Assembly: GCA_032622095.1 (NCBI GenBank)
Contig: CP136061.1
Location: 131,268,754-131,332,753 of the forward strand
DNA from: Siphonodentalium dalli
Taxonomy: Eukaryota; Mollusca; Scaphopoda; Gadilida; Siphonodentaliidae
Length of the DNA: 64,000 bases
Reading direction: 5' to 3'
The notes beneath the pieces are model-generated. The model was not told where the DNA came from and made no database searches. It saw only the letters and a program-made list of their open reading frames with translations. Of the stretch, positions 19,501 to 27,983 are shown piece by piece. The position numbers were made by a program, and so were the translations under genes. The stretch's first letter is position 1. Every line of letters begins with the position of its first letter.

Positions 19501-21694
19501 TATTTTGGAGCACAAACTGCCATGTTGCTTTATAATCACCTGAATCCCACATATATCAGATATTATGTGTTAATACCTCATTCCGCCATCCTCTCAATGT
19601 CATATGTAGATCTCTGCTTCTCATATCGTCGAGTATATGAGCTACTGCATCACTGATCTCATAAAACGAACTGAGATGATCGGCTATGCTGACGATCGTG
19701 GATGGTTTCCCTGATGAGTCCACAGTGTTGATTCTGAACACATCCTTATATTGCTTCAATATCTTCAACACTTCAGGAAGAATGAGTCCGACTTGCTGAC
19801 CGTCCACACAAAATGGCACACATGATTCTCTGGCAGAAGCTTAAAAGAGAAGGATTAGTGAAGATATTTTATTGTGCCCACATCAGTTAGAGCAATATTG
19901 TATTAGCAATACCATATTGTACTGGGCCTACTAAAGCTGAAGGGGTCATTCTCACCAAAAAAAGTGCTGAAGGGTACACAGGGTTTTTTAAATGTGCTGA
20001 AGGGTACACAGGGTTTGCAATCGGCAGTAACACTGTTACTTAAATTGTGTTTCTGACAGTCTGGTGCCCATTAGCACTTTGCTTCCAGTTCATTTTAATG
20101 TTCATTGTAACATAAACAATTATTCTCTAACACAAATCATGGCAGATACGAAAACTAAACGTCATTTAGAACGACATTTCAAAAACTGTGTACCCTTCGA
20201 CACTTTTTTTGGTGAGAGTGACCTTCAGTCCCACTAAAGAAGAACCCGGCCTTGCACACTGGAAGCAATAAAATTCTGTTAATGATGCAGACAGTCTGCC
20301 ATCAGGCAGTTTAAGAACAGTCATATAGAGAAATAATAAGCCACGGAAACCCCCAAAGATTCAACATTTAGTAAATAAATTTTAACCGGCGCATTCCTAC
20401 ATTTATTATTATACAATACACAATCTTTGTGTGTGTATGGGACTGATTGAGTCGCCGATAATGTGTATCTCAAACAACAGAGATAGATTGTATATGTCAT
20501 TGCAGTAAAATTATATCCCGATGGAAATTTTGGTGAAAATTCATTTACTAAACGTGGAGTCTGGCACTATTTCCAGGCTTGTATGCATACCTTAACCACA
20601 GGGGCGGGTTGTTAATACGAGTAAAATATTAATTAAATTAAACAATTATATATGTACTGTTTATCGATGCACTTTTTAAAGTGGCGCGCTCGTTTGAAAC
20701 TGATAGATTTTTTAATTTATATTTTACTCGTTTAACGACATGCCCCTGTGACCTTAACTGGACGTTCATACAGGCTATGACAGTTCAAGAATTATCCATG
20801 GTAATATGCTATTTTTCGTAATAATTATTTTATTCTTCAGTTAGAATCATGGAAGTAAAATGCATCCCATTTTCTAGCTGAAACAGGAGATTTCTATTAC
20901 TCTGTGGAATGTTTAGGCATTTTCATCGCAATTTTAATTTATGGTTGATAACAACAATAGTTTTGAAGACTATAGATTGGGTTAGTTAAATGAAAGTGTC
21001 AATGACACTATAGCTCAACTTGGAGAGGAGATAATGTCATACATTACAGTCAATGGAGCGATAAGGAATGCGGAAAGTTTAAAGATACCGTAAGCGTTGG
21101 CAGTGGGGTATTGCTGTTAAAATAGACACATCCATTAAAACTGCTATAAACAGAAAGAATATTATATTACGCACAAATTTTGTTCTTATACCAATCATAA
21201 ATATCGAGTAAATTTCATGTTATTGTCATGTTAGTGCTCTGTATGTAAACAAACATGTTATGTAAACAAGCAGTATGTAAAGAGTGTGCGATAAGCAAAA
21301 CACTCAACACTGGCGAGACCCCACATACTGAACTTTACAATATACCGGTATAGCACTTGCTAATCTTCGTCTCTCACCTTTAAATGTTTAAGTAATACCA
21401 GAGGTCAACCAGAAGAGCCGTATGAAGTTTGGGATCAATTGGAAGAAAAATGTTGGCAGTAGGACATGCCAAAGTATTTAGTGATGCAAAGAGTAAAATC
21501 GAAGATGGCTGCCAGCAGCCATGTTTGTCTGGATATTTATCAGACTGGATTATCAGTTGCTTTCCGGGCTTTTACATTATAGATTGGAAAAAGGTTCAAA
21601 ACACTATAAAAGTTTGGCATCGATTAACAAAAGCTAACTTACCATTGGAATAAAATGAGTTACATCTTGCAACAACTTCAAGTAGTCCTGACAT
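4407..21694 (-). CDS. Nudix hydrolase with DUF4743 domain (six exons, 3' end missing)
   Basis: The gene spans about 17 kb on the minus strand. Coding exons, 5' to 3', are 21643-21694, 19577-19839, 14035-14098, 8220-8350, 6836-6954 and 4407-4539. All have GT-AG borders and join in phase to 254 codons. Residues 1 to about 125 form the DUF4743 domain, which ends around ERSST. Residues about 128-254 form the Nudix fold, with the catalytic KECAEE at residues 187-192. Known family members are Arabidopsis NUDT20/24 and yeast YJR142W. They hydrolyse oxo- and oxy-thiamin diphosphate to the monophosphates, pre-empting damage to thiamin metabolism; the same role here is inference. Family members run to about 310-330 residues, so roughly 60-70 C-terminal residues are missing, probably left of the window. 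The introns (1.3-5.7 kb) are filled with transposons. No signal peptide is evident. Confidence 0.9.
4971..5147. mobile_element. H-family hairpin MITE copy 1
   Basis: Almost the whole element is one inverted repeat: CAGTAATGAC...GACTCCTTAACCACAGCAG and its complement, with a very short loop. The ends are CAGTAATGCCC-like and are flanked by TA, which fits Tc1/mariner-type MITEs. It is absent from the matching site of the other duplication arm (near 1600), so it inserted after that duplication. Confidence 0.85.
5438..6251. mobile_element. R-family MITE copy 2, interrupted
   Basis: The same family as 932-1351, in opposite orientation. It is split by a TTAA-CCCTTT element at 5751-6150. Copy 1 provides the unoccupied sequence, ATTAATTGATAG, matching the join TTAA|TTGATAG here. 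Confidence 0.8.
5751..6150. mobile_element. F1-family TTAACCCTTT element with double hairpin
   Basis: The termini are TTAACCCTTTACCCAACA and the inverted TGTTGGGTAAAGGGTTAA. TTAA at both ends and CCCTTT tips match piggyBac-type ends. Inside are two copies of a hairpin built from CCAATGCATTCTCTTATATA and its complement. It is inserted precisely in a TTAA of the surrounding R element. Related copies lie at 27597, 28348, 29407, 31044 and 33255. Confidence 0.85.
6252..6835. other. Nudix intron 5, left part: no gene
   Basis: AT-rich intron. The only notable structure is a short hairpin at about 6680-6735 (CACTAAATTTGATT with an inverted copy). I see no exon other than the flanking Nudix exons. 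Confidence 0.6.
6836..6954 (-). CDS. Nudix hydrolase exon 5 (Nudix box)
   Basis: The acceptor is TTATTTTCAG and the donor is GTAAG|GTAAGG. The exon has 119 nt: 39 codons plus two bases (AG) that join C of exon 6 to make Ser. It encodes CAGGLPAGMGTEECMRK followed by ECAEEASL. This is the Nudix box with the metal-binding KECAEE. The first Glu of the classical Gx5Ex7REUxEE pattern is Met here (residue 179), and the REU Arg is Lys. Both are probably tolerated, because Lys is usual in this subfamily and the core Glu residues are kept. Confidence 0.95.
6995..7037 (-). repeat. Partial duplicate of Nudix exon 5 acceptor
   Basis: This stretch repeats 6928-6968, which covers the acceptor and first coding bases of exon 5. 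The acceptor AG has become AA (CTGAAAA on the plus strand became TTGAAAA) and two or more bases were inserted. It therefore looks like a dead duplicate just upstream of the real splice site. Confidence 0.8.
7140..7960. repeat. GGGCCATAACTCTGG tandem units
   Basis: About five diverged units of roughly 165 bp contain variants of GGGCCATAACTCTGGTAAAA, followed by a GGAT/GGAC microsatellite at 7820-7856 and an end reading ACCATACTATGGCATGGGTA. The same end appears at 50980-51020 and 53230-53260. This repeat class is common in molluscs. It lies within Nudix intron 4. Confidence 0.75.
8220..8350 (-). CDS. Nudix hydrolase exon 4
   Basis: The acceptor is CATTTTCAG and the donor is TTG|GTAAGT. The 131 nt carry two bases completing the Thr codon from exon 3, then 43 codons. 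They include LFGIISYGTHLNGY, MWVAQRSPTKETFPG and MYDNL, which match the start of the Nudix fold in the DUF4743 family (typically GVHLNGYV and PGMLDN). The exon ends in phase 0, joining CAGG of exon 5. Confidence 0.95.
8476..8638. mobile_element. R-family MITE copy 3, truncated
   Basis: Begins TTAAGATGGTCTATCTCTTCC and follows the family for about 160 bp, then stops. The other terminus is lost. Confidence 0.7.
8632..8780. repeat. Imperfect hairpin
   Basis: Inverted halves around GGATGAGGCTCTGCC: GACTTGAGCATCTATTGGAT pairs with the downstream GTCCAATAGATGTCAAATC, extending outward with mismatches to GCTTAAACGATTTATG and AAACCATTTAAGC. A foldback MITE is likely. Confidence 0.65.
9147..9290. repeat. 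Hairpin element
   Basis: GCATAGTGTAGCTGAATA and GAATTTATTTTTGC pair with their complements ending TATTCAGCTACACTATGC. The centre reads GGCGAGCCTCTAGGCGAG. No coding content. Confidence 0.75.
9300..10380. other. Nudix intron 3: no gene seen
   Basis: Low-complexity intron. GTGGATAAA motifs near 10100-10180 recur beside the hairpins at 9147 and 10385 and may be remnants of the same element family. I see no exon. Confidence 0.5.
10385..10528. repeat. Hairpin with GTCATATTGGAC arms
   Basis: ACAGTATGTGTTTTCTTGTAC-type and GTGGTGAAAAGTCATATTGG arms are inverted around GACACCCAGTGTC. A related compact set of GTCATATTGGAC and inverted GTCCAATATGAC units recurs at 10809-10858, so one dispersed foldback element is likely. 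Confidence 0.75.
11500..11990. repeat. GGAAATTTCCAACTGACACCCC repeat fragment
   Basis: Several units of GGAATTTCCAACTGCACC and related sequence alternate with C-rich bits. A related fragment is at 59830-59910. Origin unknown. Confidence 0.5.
11990..12090 (+). mobile_element. Possible SINE tail fragment
   Basis: CTGTTCAAATCCCATGCC resembles a tRNA B box, and GTGCCCCTTGGACAAGGTC resembles the conserved body of several metazoan SINEs. No intact A box or tail is visible, so this is a weak call. Confidence 0.35.
12091..12277. mobile_element. F2-family TTAACCCTTT hairpin
   Basis: TTAACCCTTTCAGTGACAAG ... CACTGAAAGGGTTAA with a nearly full-length hairpin (GATCATTTTTCAAATTTATT and complement). Other copies are at 29585-29876 and 32886-33069. 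TTAA sites and CCCTTT tips point to piggyBac-type transposition. Confidence 0.85.
12411..13985. repeat. A/B dimeric satellite array inside a dispersed element (copy 1)
   Basis: Eight units of about 155-165 bp. Type A carries GGATTTAGTCATGCAAAGAG and type B carries TAATGGATTGAATTTTGAA. The order is A B A B A B A A. All share AATGACCCCAAAATGACTCG and CCCATCTACATGTCA. The array sits between a left part (GTGTCAATGACA, TAGCTCAACTT) and a right end (ACCATGGCAATAGCTCAAAC, AAGTTGAGCTA). The same left and right ends bound the array at 39001-40300. The array lies in Nudix intron 3 and ends about 50 nt from exon 3. Confidence 0.88.
14035..14098 (-). CDS. Nudix hydrolase exon 3
   Basis: A 64-nt exon with acceptor ACATTTACAG and donor ACAA|GTAAGTA. 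It encodes FFDVKARFCDKALFKMERSS and ends with the first base of a Thr codon. It fills exactly the expected gap between WRNE (exon 2) and LFGII (exon 4). The ERSS motif is where the family has its conserved ER-S/A-A. Confidence 0.93.
14130..14530. repeat. ATGGCTCGTTCG repeat, uninterrupted copy
   Basis: Reads ATGGCTCGTTCGAACCCC then AGAAGTATATATACATAATT. The same sequence at 18070-19260 is interrupted by a Helitron at AGTA|TGTATAC. This copy is the empty-site reference. Confidence 0.8.
14588..14753. mobile_element. H-family hairpin MITE copy 2
   Basis: ACAGCAATGCCCTAAATAAT and complement form a near-perfect foldback of about 165 bp, with TA-type flanks, as at 4971. Confidence 0.85.
15039..15945. 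mobile_element. R-family MITE copy 4, interrupted
   Basis: Begins TTAAAGATGG and ends GATAGACCATCTTTAA. It is split by the P-family element at 15243-15716; without it the copy is about 430 bp, like copy 1. Confidence 0.8.
15243..15716. mobile_element. P-family TTAA MITE copy 2, nested
   Basis: TTAAAGGCCCACTTAATTTT ... TTAAGTGGGCCTTTAA, inverted relative to 3241-3703 and nested in an R element. The interior matches copy 1 over its full length (for example TGCATTCTGGGATCC against GGATCCCAGAATGCA). Confidence 0.82.
16320..17521. mobile_element. 1.2-kb TTAA element, TTAACTCATTGAGTGCC termini
   Basis: The element starts TTAACTCATTGAGTGCCAGG and ends CCGGCGCTCAATGAGTTAA, with TTAA on both sides. 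Inside are G and C homopolymer tracts (16543-16567, 16816-16834), a CpG-richer stretch at 16900-17300, and a short GGGCGACGAGTTATCTCGTC palindrome repeated twice near the right end. It is inserted in a hairpin (H) element: the left flank ACAGTAATACC and right flank GTTATCGATTCCTTAACC join to give the H sequence. No transposase is recognised. Confidence 0.8.
17518..17592. mobile_element. H-family hairpin MITE copy 3, split and truncated
   Basis: The right part of an H element (GATTCCTTAACCACAGTAGA ... ACTTAGGGCATTACTGT). Its first 11 bases are left of the TTAA element at 16309-16319. Most of the second arm is lost. Confidence 0.75.
18098..19180 (+). mobile_element. Non-autonomous Helitron (copy 1)
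   Basis: Starts TCTATATTAATAAAAC after an A and ends GCCGGGTACCCCTGCTAG before a T. A 5' TC, a 3' CTAG and insertion between A and T are the Helitron signature. Removing it restores AGTA|TGTATACATAATT, matching the uninterrupted paralogue at about 14172. The body has repeated units containing CAGATGACTTAAA..GGCACTAATAA. No Rep/helicase coding sequence is present. Confidence 0.9.
19577..19839 (-). CDS. Nudix hydrolase exon 2 (DUF4743)
   Basis: The acceptor is CTTCTCTTTTAAG and the donor is GAG|GTATTA. The 263 nt complete an Ala codon and then give 87 codons. They include CVPFCVDGQQVGLILPEV and end with LRGWRNE. The FxVDGxxVGxxxP and GWRNE motifs are diagnostic of DUF4743. The domain precedes the catalytic Nudix module in this family. 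Confidence 0.93.
19934..20228. mobile_element. MITE with CTGAAGG termini
   Basis: Inverted ends CTGAAGGGGTCATTCTCACC and GGTGAGAGTGACCTTCAG. A direct repeat TGCTGAAGGGTACACAGGGT occurs twice inside the left end. About 295 bp, no coding sequence. The target duplication is unclear. Confidence 0.7.
20597..20750. mobile_element. 154-bp hAT MITE with 8-bp target duplication
   Basis: Ends CACAGGGGC and GCCCCTGTG. Perfect flanking repeats ACCTTAAC at 20589-20596 and 20751-20758. The subterminal inverted repeat extends through TACGAGTAAAAT. It lies in Nudix intron 1. Confidence 0.9.
20992..21530. repeat. Single-unit copy of the A/B satellite-bearing element
   Basis: Has the family's left end (AAAGTGTCAATGACACTATA, CTCAACTT) and a single type-A unit (TTTAGTGATGCAAAGAGTAA, AAGATGGCTGCC). 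The right end is missing. It shows the unarrayed form of the elements at 12411 and 39001. Confidence 0.7.
21643..21694 (-). CDS. Nudix hydrolase exon 1 with start codon
   Basis: The minus strand encodes MSGLLEVVARCNSFYSN and ends with the first base of an Ala codon at donor AATG|GTAAGT. It joins exon 2 in phase. An in-frame TAA lies three codons upstream of the ATG, which supports this start. The LLxxxxxCNxF pattern is the normal beginning of DUF4743. Confidence 0.88.
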
Positions 21695-21695
21695 A

Positions 21696-21785
21696 TCAAC
21701 TTATAGTGACAATTGATTCTGTAGAGAAAAGAATAATGTGCGCCTGTAATATATCTACACAAGAAAAATCATCGTCTGTAGCCAT
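21696..21785 (-). promoter_or_regulatory. Upstream ORF ending one base before the Nudix start
   Basis: On the minus strand a 29-codon frame starts ATGGCTACAGACG and its TGA ends one base before the main ATG. If the 5' UTR is unspliced here it could limit initiation or act by reinitiation. A possible acceptor (TCTCTACAG) inside it could instead remove most of it. Confidence 0.4.
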
Positions 21786-21925
21786 ATTGAAATTTTTGAC
21801 AATCATAAAAGAGCCGATACTGTTAACCTTACTTTACTAATATTTGTTGACGAGTAGTTCACTTAGGAAATGTTCAGATAATAAGTTCAACAAACTACCA
21901 TAGGTAATTTTTTTAACTTATTATC

Positions 21926-22304
21926 TTAAAGGTACTCAATCCGATTCGATGGTCCCCATATCTTAAGATTCCAACAGCAACAAATTTTTTGAAATGCTGC
22001 TTCAGTTATCAGAATCGATTAATTGCCCAAAAATTATGCTAACCACAGTCAACTATTGTATAATATTGCCCAAAACCTGTTATTTATCAACATTTTGTTC
22101 AATGAAATTTTGCCGGTTTGTCAAATATCTGACACAAAAAAGCCACTTGATTTTAGGTGGTGAAAAATAATAGATTTAAAAAATTGATATCTGATCACTC
22201 TGAGCTTTGATGGGCGGGTTCCTCGACTTGAATCAAATATGTTTTACCCCCGAAGCCAAATAAAATGTAATTGAGGGGCGCTTTATCGGATTGAGTACCT
22301 TTAA
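21926..22304. mobile_element. S-family foldback (TTAAAGGTACTCAATCCGAT) copy 1
   Basis: TTAA-flanked element whose two ends are long inverted arms: GGTACTCAATCCGATTCG outward, with inner blocks GCCAAATAAAATGTAA and CTCGACTTGAATCAAATA. Other copies are at 32091, 38239, 40618 (truncated), 52199 (truncated), 54443 and 62865. Confidence 0.8.
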
Positions 22305-22619
22305 CATTACCTACCAATGAACAGGAATCCTTCTGCACTTTTATTTTTTGTCATCTGCTTATATTTCCTCCAAATGAAATATAGACCATTCCAATGTATA
22401 CTTATATAACTGAATGGGAGAATCCATCTAGTATTAAAATATAGAATGGAAATAAGTCTGACTGATCTCACAATCACAAGTACGCAAGGTGGTTAATATT
22501 CAAAACAATTGACCCAAATTCCAAGGACTGTGCAAATTAAATATCTGAGCCAAATTGACAAGTCCAGATAATGAATGAATAGTAGCTTGAACTAAGTTAC
22601 ATCCAGACCTCAAAATATG

Positions 22620-22685
22620 GTGCTGAAAAGTTACCCATAATTCTGCTGTGGTTAAGAAGTCGATTACTTAGAGCATTACTGTACC
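22620..22685. mobile_element. H-family hairpin MITE, half copy
   Basis: Only the second arm is present: AAAGTTACCCATAATTCTGC ... TAGAGCATTACTGTA. Confidence 0.75.
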
Positions 22686-22949
22686 CTCATAATGATTAAC
22701 GTCCCTACCAAATCTCATTGAGATCCGAAAAATAAATTGCAGAGATATCTGCGTGAATGGACTGGCGAAAACCCATAAACACAGGGTCCGCGGCAGATCG
22801 ACTGACTGACCTATAATTCAATATACTTAAAAAATTTCTTTGATATCTGTTTAATAATAATGAATATAATATTCTATTTCACTCGATACATGTAAACTTT
22901 CTGCTATAAATTGAAAATATGCAATCCTGATTTAATCGATAGCAATGTG

Positions 22950-23612
22950 AATTTAGTGATGCTATCACGCACGGTGGGCTAGCATCACAAAATTCACCAT
23001 CTGGGGATCTCATTCTGCTTAGGCCTCACTCATTTTCTGGGAAATGGTTGCCACCTTCACGCCACCCTATGTTAGCAATGACCAGCTAAAATATACATCT
23101 AAAATATTAGCCTGGTTAAGCCACACACACAATCAAGTAACGTACTTATATCATCTGTTACTTTGGTATAGCTATATGTATAAAGATGCATCTGATTTTG
23201 TGGCTGAAAACCTTAAGGCTGCAAATAGTGTGTCTTTCATTTGCAGAATGGGGTCCACAGAGGATGAATTTGGTTATGGCTAGCATCACCAAATTCACCC
23301 TCTGAGAACCTTATTCTGCATTAGGCATCAACTGCTATGAGTCCTAGGATCAGATTGAAGTTCCCCAGTTGAAGTTGGTGATACTCACCTATTAGTCACC
23401 TCGATTATGCATTTTATAGTCTGCAAATTATGGGATATAGACACTTCCCAGAAGGGAAAAGTAACTAAAAACATCCTAATTTGAGACCATAGATACTTCC
23501 CAGAAGATGAGTGAGGCCTAAGCAGAATGAGGTCCCCAGATGGTGAATTTGGTGATGCTAGCCCACCGTGCGGGTCATTATTCAGCAAATCACAGACACA
23601 CTATTTGCAGGT
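22950..23612. mobile_element. G-family double-hairpin element copy 1
   Basis: Contains GGGCTAGCATCACAAAATTC ... CTCATTCTGCTTAGGCC and, at the other end, the inverted CCTAAGCAGAATGAGGTCCC ... GATGCTAGCCC. About 240 bp of unrelated sequence (23045-23290) is embedded. Other copies are at 26826, 34918, 40330 and 60678. Confidence 0.75.
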
Positions 23613-24341
23613 AAGCACCCATCTAGATGTCACCCCGAGGATCGATATGAAGGATTTAGTGATGCAAAGATTAAAATCCAAGATGGCAACCGGTGGCCAT
23701 GTTTTTCATAAAAAATCAATCACATTCGGTAGCTCCCATCTAGAGGTGATCCTAGACTCATATACTGAATATCGTTAAAATCGGTCAAAGTTTGAGTTGA
23801 GTTATCGCGATAACGGTCGCGAACCATCAAAATCACTAAAAAGTAGACAAACTCCCATAACTCTCGAATTAAAAGATTGGACAAACCTGGTTTTCAAACT
23901 CGTTCTGATATATATTGTTGCAACAGACCATCAGACCCATATACCAAATATGAATGAAATCGTTTGACATTTTTTGAGTTATCACTCTAACAGTCTCGCG
24001 CATGTCCGGATGCCGCCTACCGACCTCACCAAAGTGTAAGTCGAGTTCTTGACTAAAAATCTTAACTAAATGACCACCTACCAGTGGTTGCCACAAAAGT
24101 CAGGTGATAATTGTTGTCAATAGAAATGCATTTTACAAGTATCATGTTGATAGCATTACTATCAACGGGAGCATTACTATCAACAGTTGGGGGATTACTG
24201 GTATTTATTGTGGTGGTGTTTACATAGTTAATCCTCTTTGTTTTGATGTGCTCTTCCGATGAAGCAACCTTATACAATTTTATAGTTGGCTGATTGGTTT
24301 ATTGTTCTATGATAAACCACATTACGTAAGAGACGCGAGAA

Positions 24342-26028
24342 TCTATATATATCTAATATATAAATGTGAATGTCTGTTTATATCTATCTATATATCTATA
24401 TACATTTGTATGTTTACACGAGGTAATCTCGGCTGTTTCTGGATCCAATCGAAAATAAGGGTATTTTATACAGGAAAGGGACATAGGCTGGGTCCCGATT
24501 GCGTCCGACATCCATTTTGATGTCAGTGACATAATATTGCCCCAAAAATGTGTTTTCTCTGTATGACAGTGGTAATCTCTGACGTTTATGGATGGATCAA
24601 AACTAAATTTCGTATCTAGGTGTACTTTCTACCGGGAATGACATAGCATCAGATGTCACATTTTGATGTCAGAGACGTAATATCATCCCAAAAATGCATT
24701 TTCTCCATATGACGGCAATAAACTCTGATGCTTATGGATGGATCTAAACTAAATTTTGTATCTCAAGTGTAATTTATACCGGGGAGTGACATAGGCTGGG
24801 TCCCGATTATATCCGAAGTCACATTTTACGTCAGTGACATAATATCGTCATGCAAACACTTTTTCTCCATATGACGGCCATAAACTCTGACGGAACAAAA
24901 CTAAATTTTGCATCTAGGTGTAAATTACAATGGTGAGTGACATAGGCTTTGTCCCGATTGAGTCCGACGTCACATTTTGTATTTATGATGTCATATCCGC
25001 ACAGGCAAAAGGGTTTCTCGGGAACTACTGGCCTGATTGCACTAAATTTTGTTACGGCGTGTATTTCGGCCCTCCGGGTAACATCGGACGGGTCCAGACT
25101 GGCCAACATTCCATGTTGACATTATGATGTCATATCCGCCTAGGCAAAACAGTTTCTCGGGAACTACTGGCCCGATCTGACTGAAATTTGGTATGGGCGT
25201 GTATTTCGGCTCTCTGGGCAACACGAGCTTGGCCAGGACTCCACCAAACAACAAAGCGGTTTCTCGTGAACCAGCTAGATGATTGCATTGCAATTTGGTA
25301 GTCGTGTATTTCGGCTGCGGGCAACAAGGGCTGGGTCATGACCCCCACAACATCGCGTTTTGACGTGATATTTTTTGGTGCTTTTTAAAATATATCATCC
25401 TCATGTCCGATTGTGGAAAAATTTTGACCATGTCCTGTGTCAAATCTTAGAATATGCAATGCACAATTTCAGGCCAATCGGTACCAGAAAACATGCGATA
25501 TAATGCCGGTTTTCTATATATCATTAACAGCAGTGATAATATTTTCCAGCAATCATGTTTTTCACCTACTTTTTTTTAACCTCAGACGAGAAAAAGGGGC
25601 ATAATTTAGCAATACAGAGCAATCATTATAAGCTTAGAAGATATACGTAGGAAAATTGTTACACATATGTTCACATGACCAGGGGAATATGATGGGATAG
25701 GCACATTTTACCTCAGATGACTACTTAAAGGGGGACTAATACATTACATTATAAATTAAGAGCATTTATCATCAGCTCAGAAGATATATGGGGAAACTTG
25801 GTGCACATATATAACATGACAACGGGATAGGTGCCATTGACCTCAAATTACTTAAAGGGGCACTAGTAAGCGTTTACTAAAGAGCTTTTATTATCAGCTT
25901 AAAAGATAGATGGTAACTAACAATTTTTATATATTACTTGAAGGAGCACTAATAATTTACTAATTCTTCACATGATTGTCCTGCATGTCATGTTTGTCAC
26001 ACATCATGTTTGATGGGTAGCCCCCTAG
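24342..26028 (+). mobile_element. Helitron-like element with tandem internal modules
   Basis: A possible 5' end TCTATATATATCTAATATAT follows an A, and a possible 3' end CCCCCTAG precedes a T. The interior begins with four modules containing GGGACATAGGCTGGGTCCCG / GACATAATAT (24478-24990). These are followed by about four modules containing GGTTTCTCGGGAACTACTGG / GTGTATTTCGGC (24990-25350). The right third matches the bodies of the other two Helitrons (for example CCTCAGATGACTACTTAAAG). The ends are less canonical than copies 1 and 2. Confidence 0.6.
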
Positions 26029-26309
26029 TTATTAACTAATTTCTTATCAATATCAAATTAGGGACCAGCCTAGAAGGCAACTGTGGAGACATCTTCTCCT
26101 TAATTGTGCCACTTCTCCCTATTTTTGTCCTGCGGAGAAGTGATTTCTCTCTTATATACCAGGATGCATATGTGCAAACACCATATTTAAAGTATATTTA
26201 CTGACTATAATGGTGTTCTTAGTTCTTACTCACTATAATGATTTTATAATGGGGTTCTTTTGTAGCATATTGGATCATAGAAAGGTGATGTTGGGGTCTA
26301 ATCTGATGA

Positions 26310-26480
26310 TAAATAATTGTCCTTAAGCGCAATTCAATTGCCCTTAAGCACAATTGAAATTACAGAGTTTTTAATTACACTTAAGTGCAATCGCTACCCA
26401 CATAATGTTAAATGAATTGTAATTGAATTGCGCTTAAGTGCAATTTAATTTAATTTGTGTACAGCTAAGTGCACTTTATA
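26310..26480. repeat. CTTAAGCGCAATT palindromic cluster
   Basis: Repeats of CCTTAAGCGCAATTCAATTG in both orientations. A related cluster is at 59138-59192 (GCTTAAGCGCAATCAATTGC). Possibly termini of a foldback element. Confidence 0.6.
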
Positions 26481-26825
26481 TAATAAGTCGAATTATTTAA
26501 TAAATGTGAAAACGGCCTCCCATTAATATCAGCATCATATCGAATCTCGAATATTCACAGCACCCTACAATTGCATCCGTAACCATGCATAGAATTTGTA
26601 GACTTGCTCTGGCATAACTATTTTAATTAACGTCAACATAAACAATGATTTAACAAACTAAAACATAAAAAATTATCTTTTTCAAACATAAAAACCTGAG
26701 GTAATTATCATAAGATTGAACAAATACCTTGCTTCAAGATATTGGATAAACATAAAAAAAACATGACAAGAAACACTAATGTAGCATTCAGACGACAGCA
26801 TTGCGTTGGTCCATTACCTGGACAA

Positions 26826-27174
26826 AGTGTGTCAGACATTTGTAGAATAAGGTCCCCAGAGGGTGAATTTAGTGATGCTGCACCACAGTGGGCTAGCATC
26901 ACAAATTCAACCCTCTGTGGACCTCATTCTGCTTAGGCCTCATCTTCTGGGAAGTATCTATAGTCTCAAATTAACATTGATTTTAGTTACATTTCCATTC
27001 TGTTCAGTTTCAATATCCCTAATTTGCAGAAGATAAATCACTGGGGAACTTCAATCTGATCCTAGTTCTCCCACTGCAGTTGAGGCCAAAGCAGAATGAG
27101 GTTCCCAGAGTGTGAATTTGGTGATGCTAACCCAGTGTGAGGGGGGTACCTTATTCTGCAAATGTCAGGCACTA
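26826..27174. mobile_element. G-family double-hairpin element copy 2
   Basis: GTGTGTCAGACATTTGTAGA at the left and TCTGCAAATGTCAGGCAC at the right are the inverted termini. Each half folds on AGGGTGAATTTAGTGATGCT and its complement. Confidence 0.8.
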
Positions 27175-27596
27175 CGGTATATCCAGGATTGCCAACAACT
27201 GAATCTTAATTCTCATGAACACAACATACAAGTCAAATTTCCTTTGCATCACAGACTAAGCCGACATCTTTTATCTATTAAAAACAAGAACTATGATATG
27301 ACGCACACGTTTCGATGCTGTATAAGGTATGCATTGGGACATGCATTACATTGAAAATAGAGTTTGGTGCATTAACGGATACAATGGAACGGATGCATCG
27401 GAGCCGTCTAAATGCCTTAGTGTTGTCTATATGAAGAACAAGTAATTTCTTTGATAACAGGAAATTTAAAAATACTTTTAGAGCCACATATATACCCTAT
27501 AATGATGACAACAAAACTTTAAAAACACAATTTAGCACAACACATGGCTTATTTCACAGAAATCACATGATCAAAAGTAACAGTAACATTCCTTCC

Positions 27597-27845
27597 TTAA
27601 CCCTTCCATAACTGGAGCTTCCTGAAATTTTGCGAAAATCCTGTCAATGCATTCTCTTATATAAATGCGAGTCTCCCATAGGGAGCCTCACATGTATAAG
27701 CGAATGTATTGGCCTAACAATATTTACCTTGACCTTGGAAGCCAGTACATTCTTTTATATATGGGAGATTTGCATATGTAAGAGAATGCACTGGCATATT
27801 AACTTTAATGCTGCACCAGTGCAGCTCCCGTCATGAAAGGGTTAA
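27597..27845. mobile_element. F1-family TTAA-CCCTT element
   Basis: TTAACCCTTCCATAACTGGA ... TCATGAAAGGGTTAA with hairpins on GCATTCTCTTATAT. Its right half (CTGCACCAGTGCAGC) is shared with copies at 28348, 29407 and 33255. Confidence 0.75.
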
Positions 27846-27983
27846 AAGTAAAACAAAAGATATCAAATCAAGCCAATCGTATTTACAATCTGGCAGTGTT
27901 TAAAAGAAAATTTGGCTTCAACTGGAAACATAAAACCATAGACTATTTATTGCATTAAACAGCAGTAGCTGCTAGCTATTTCT

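Noticed and set aside
24342-24420. TATCTA/TATA-rich run as a promoter
   Set aside because: It is a microsatellite at the Helitron-like 5' end, with no gene downstream.
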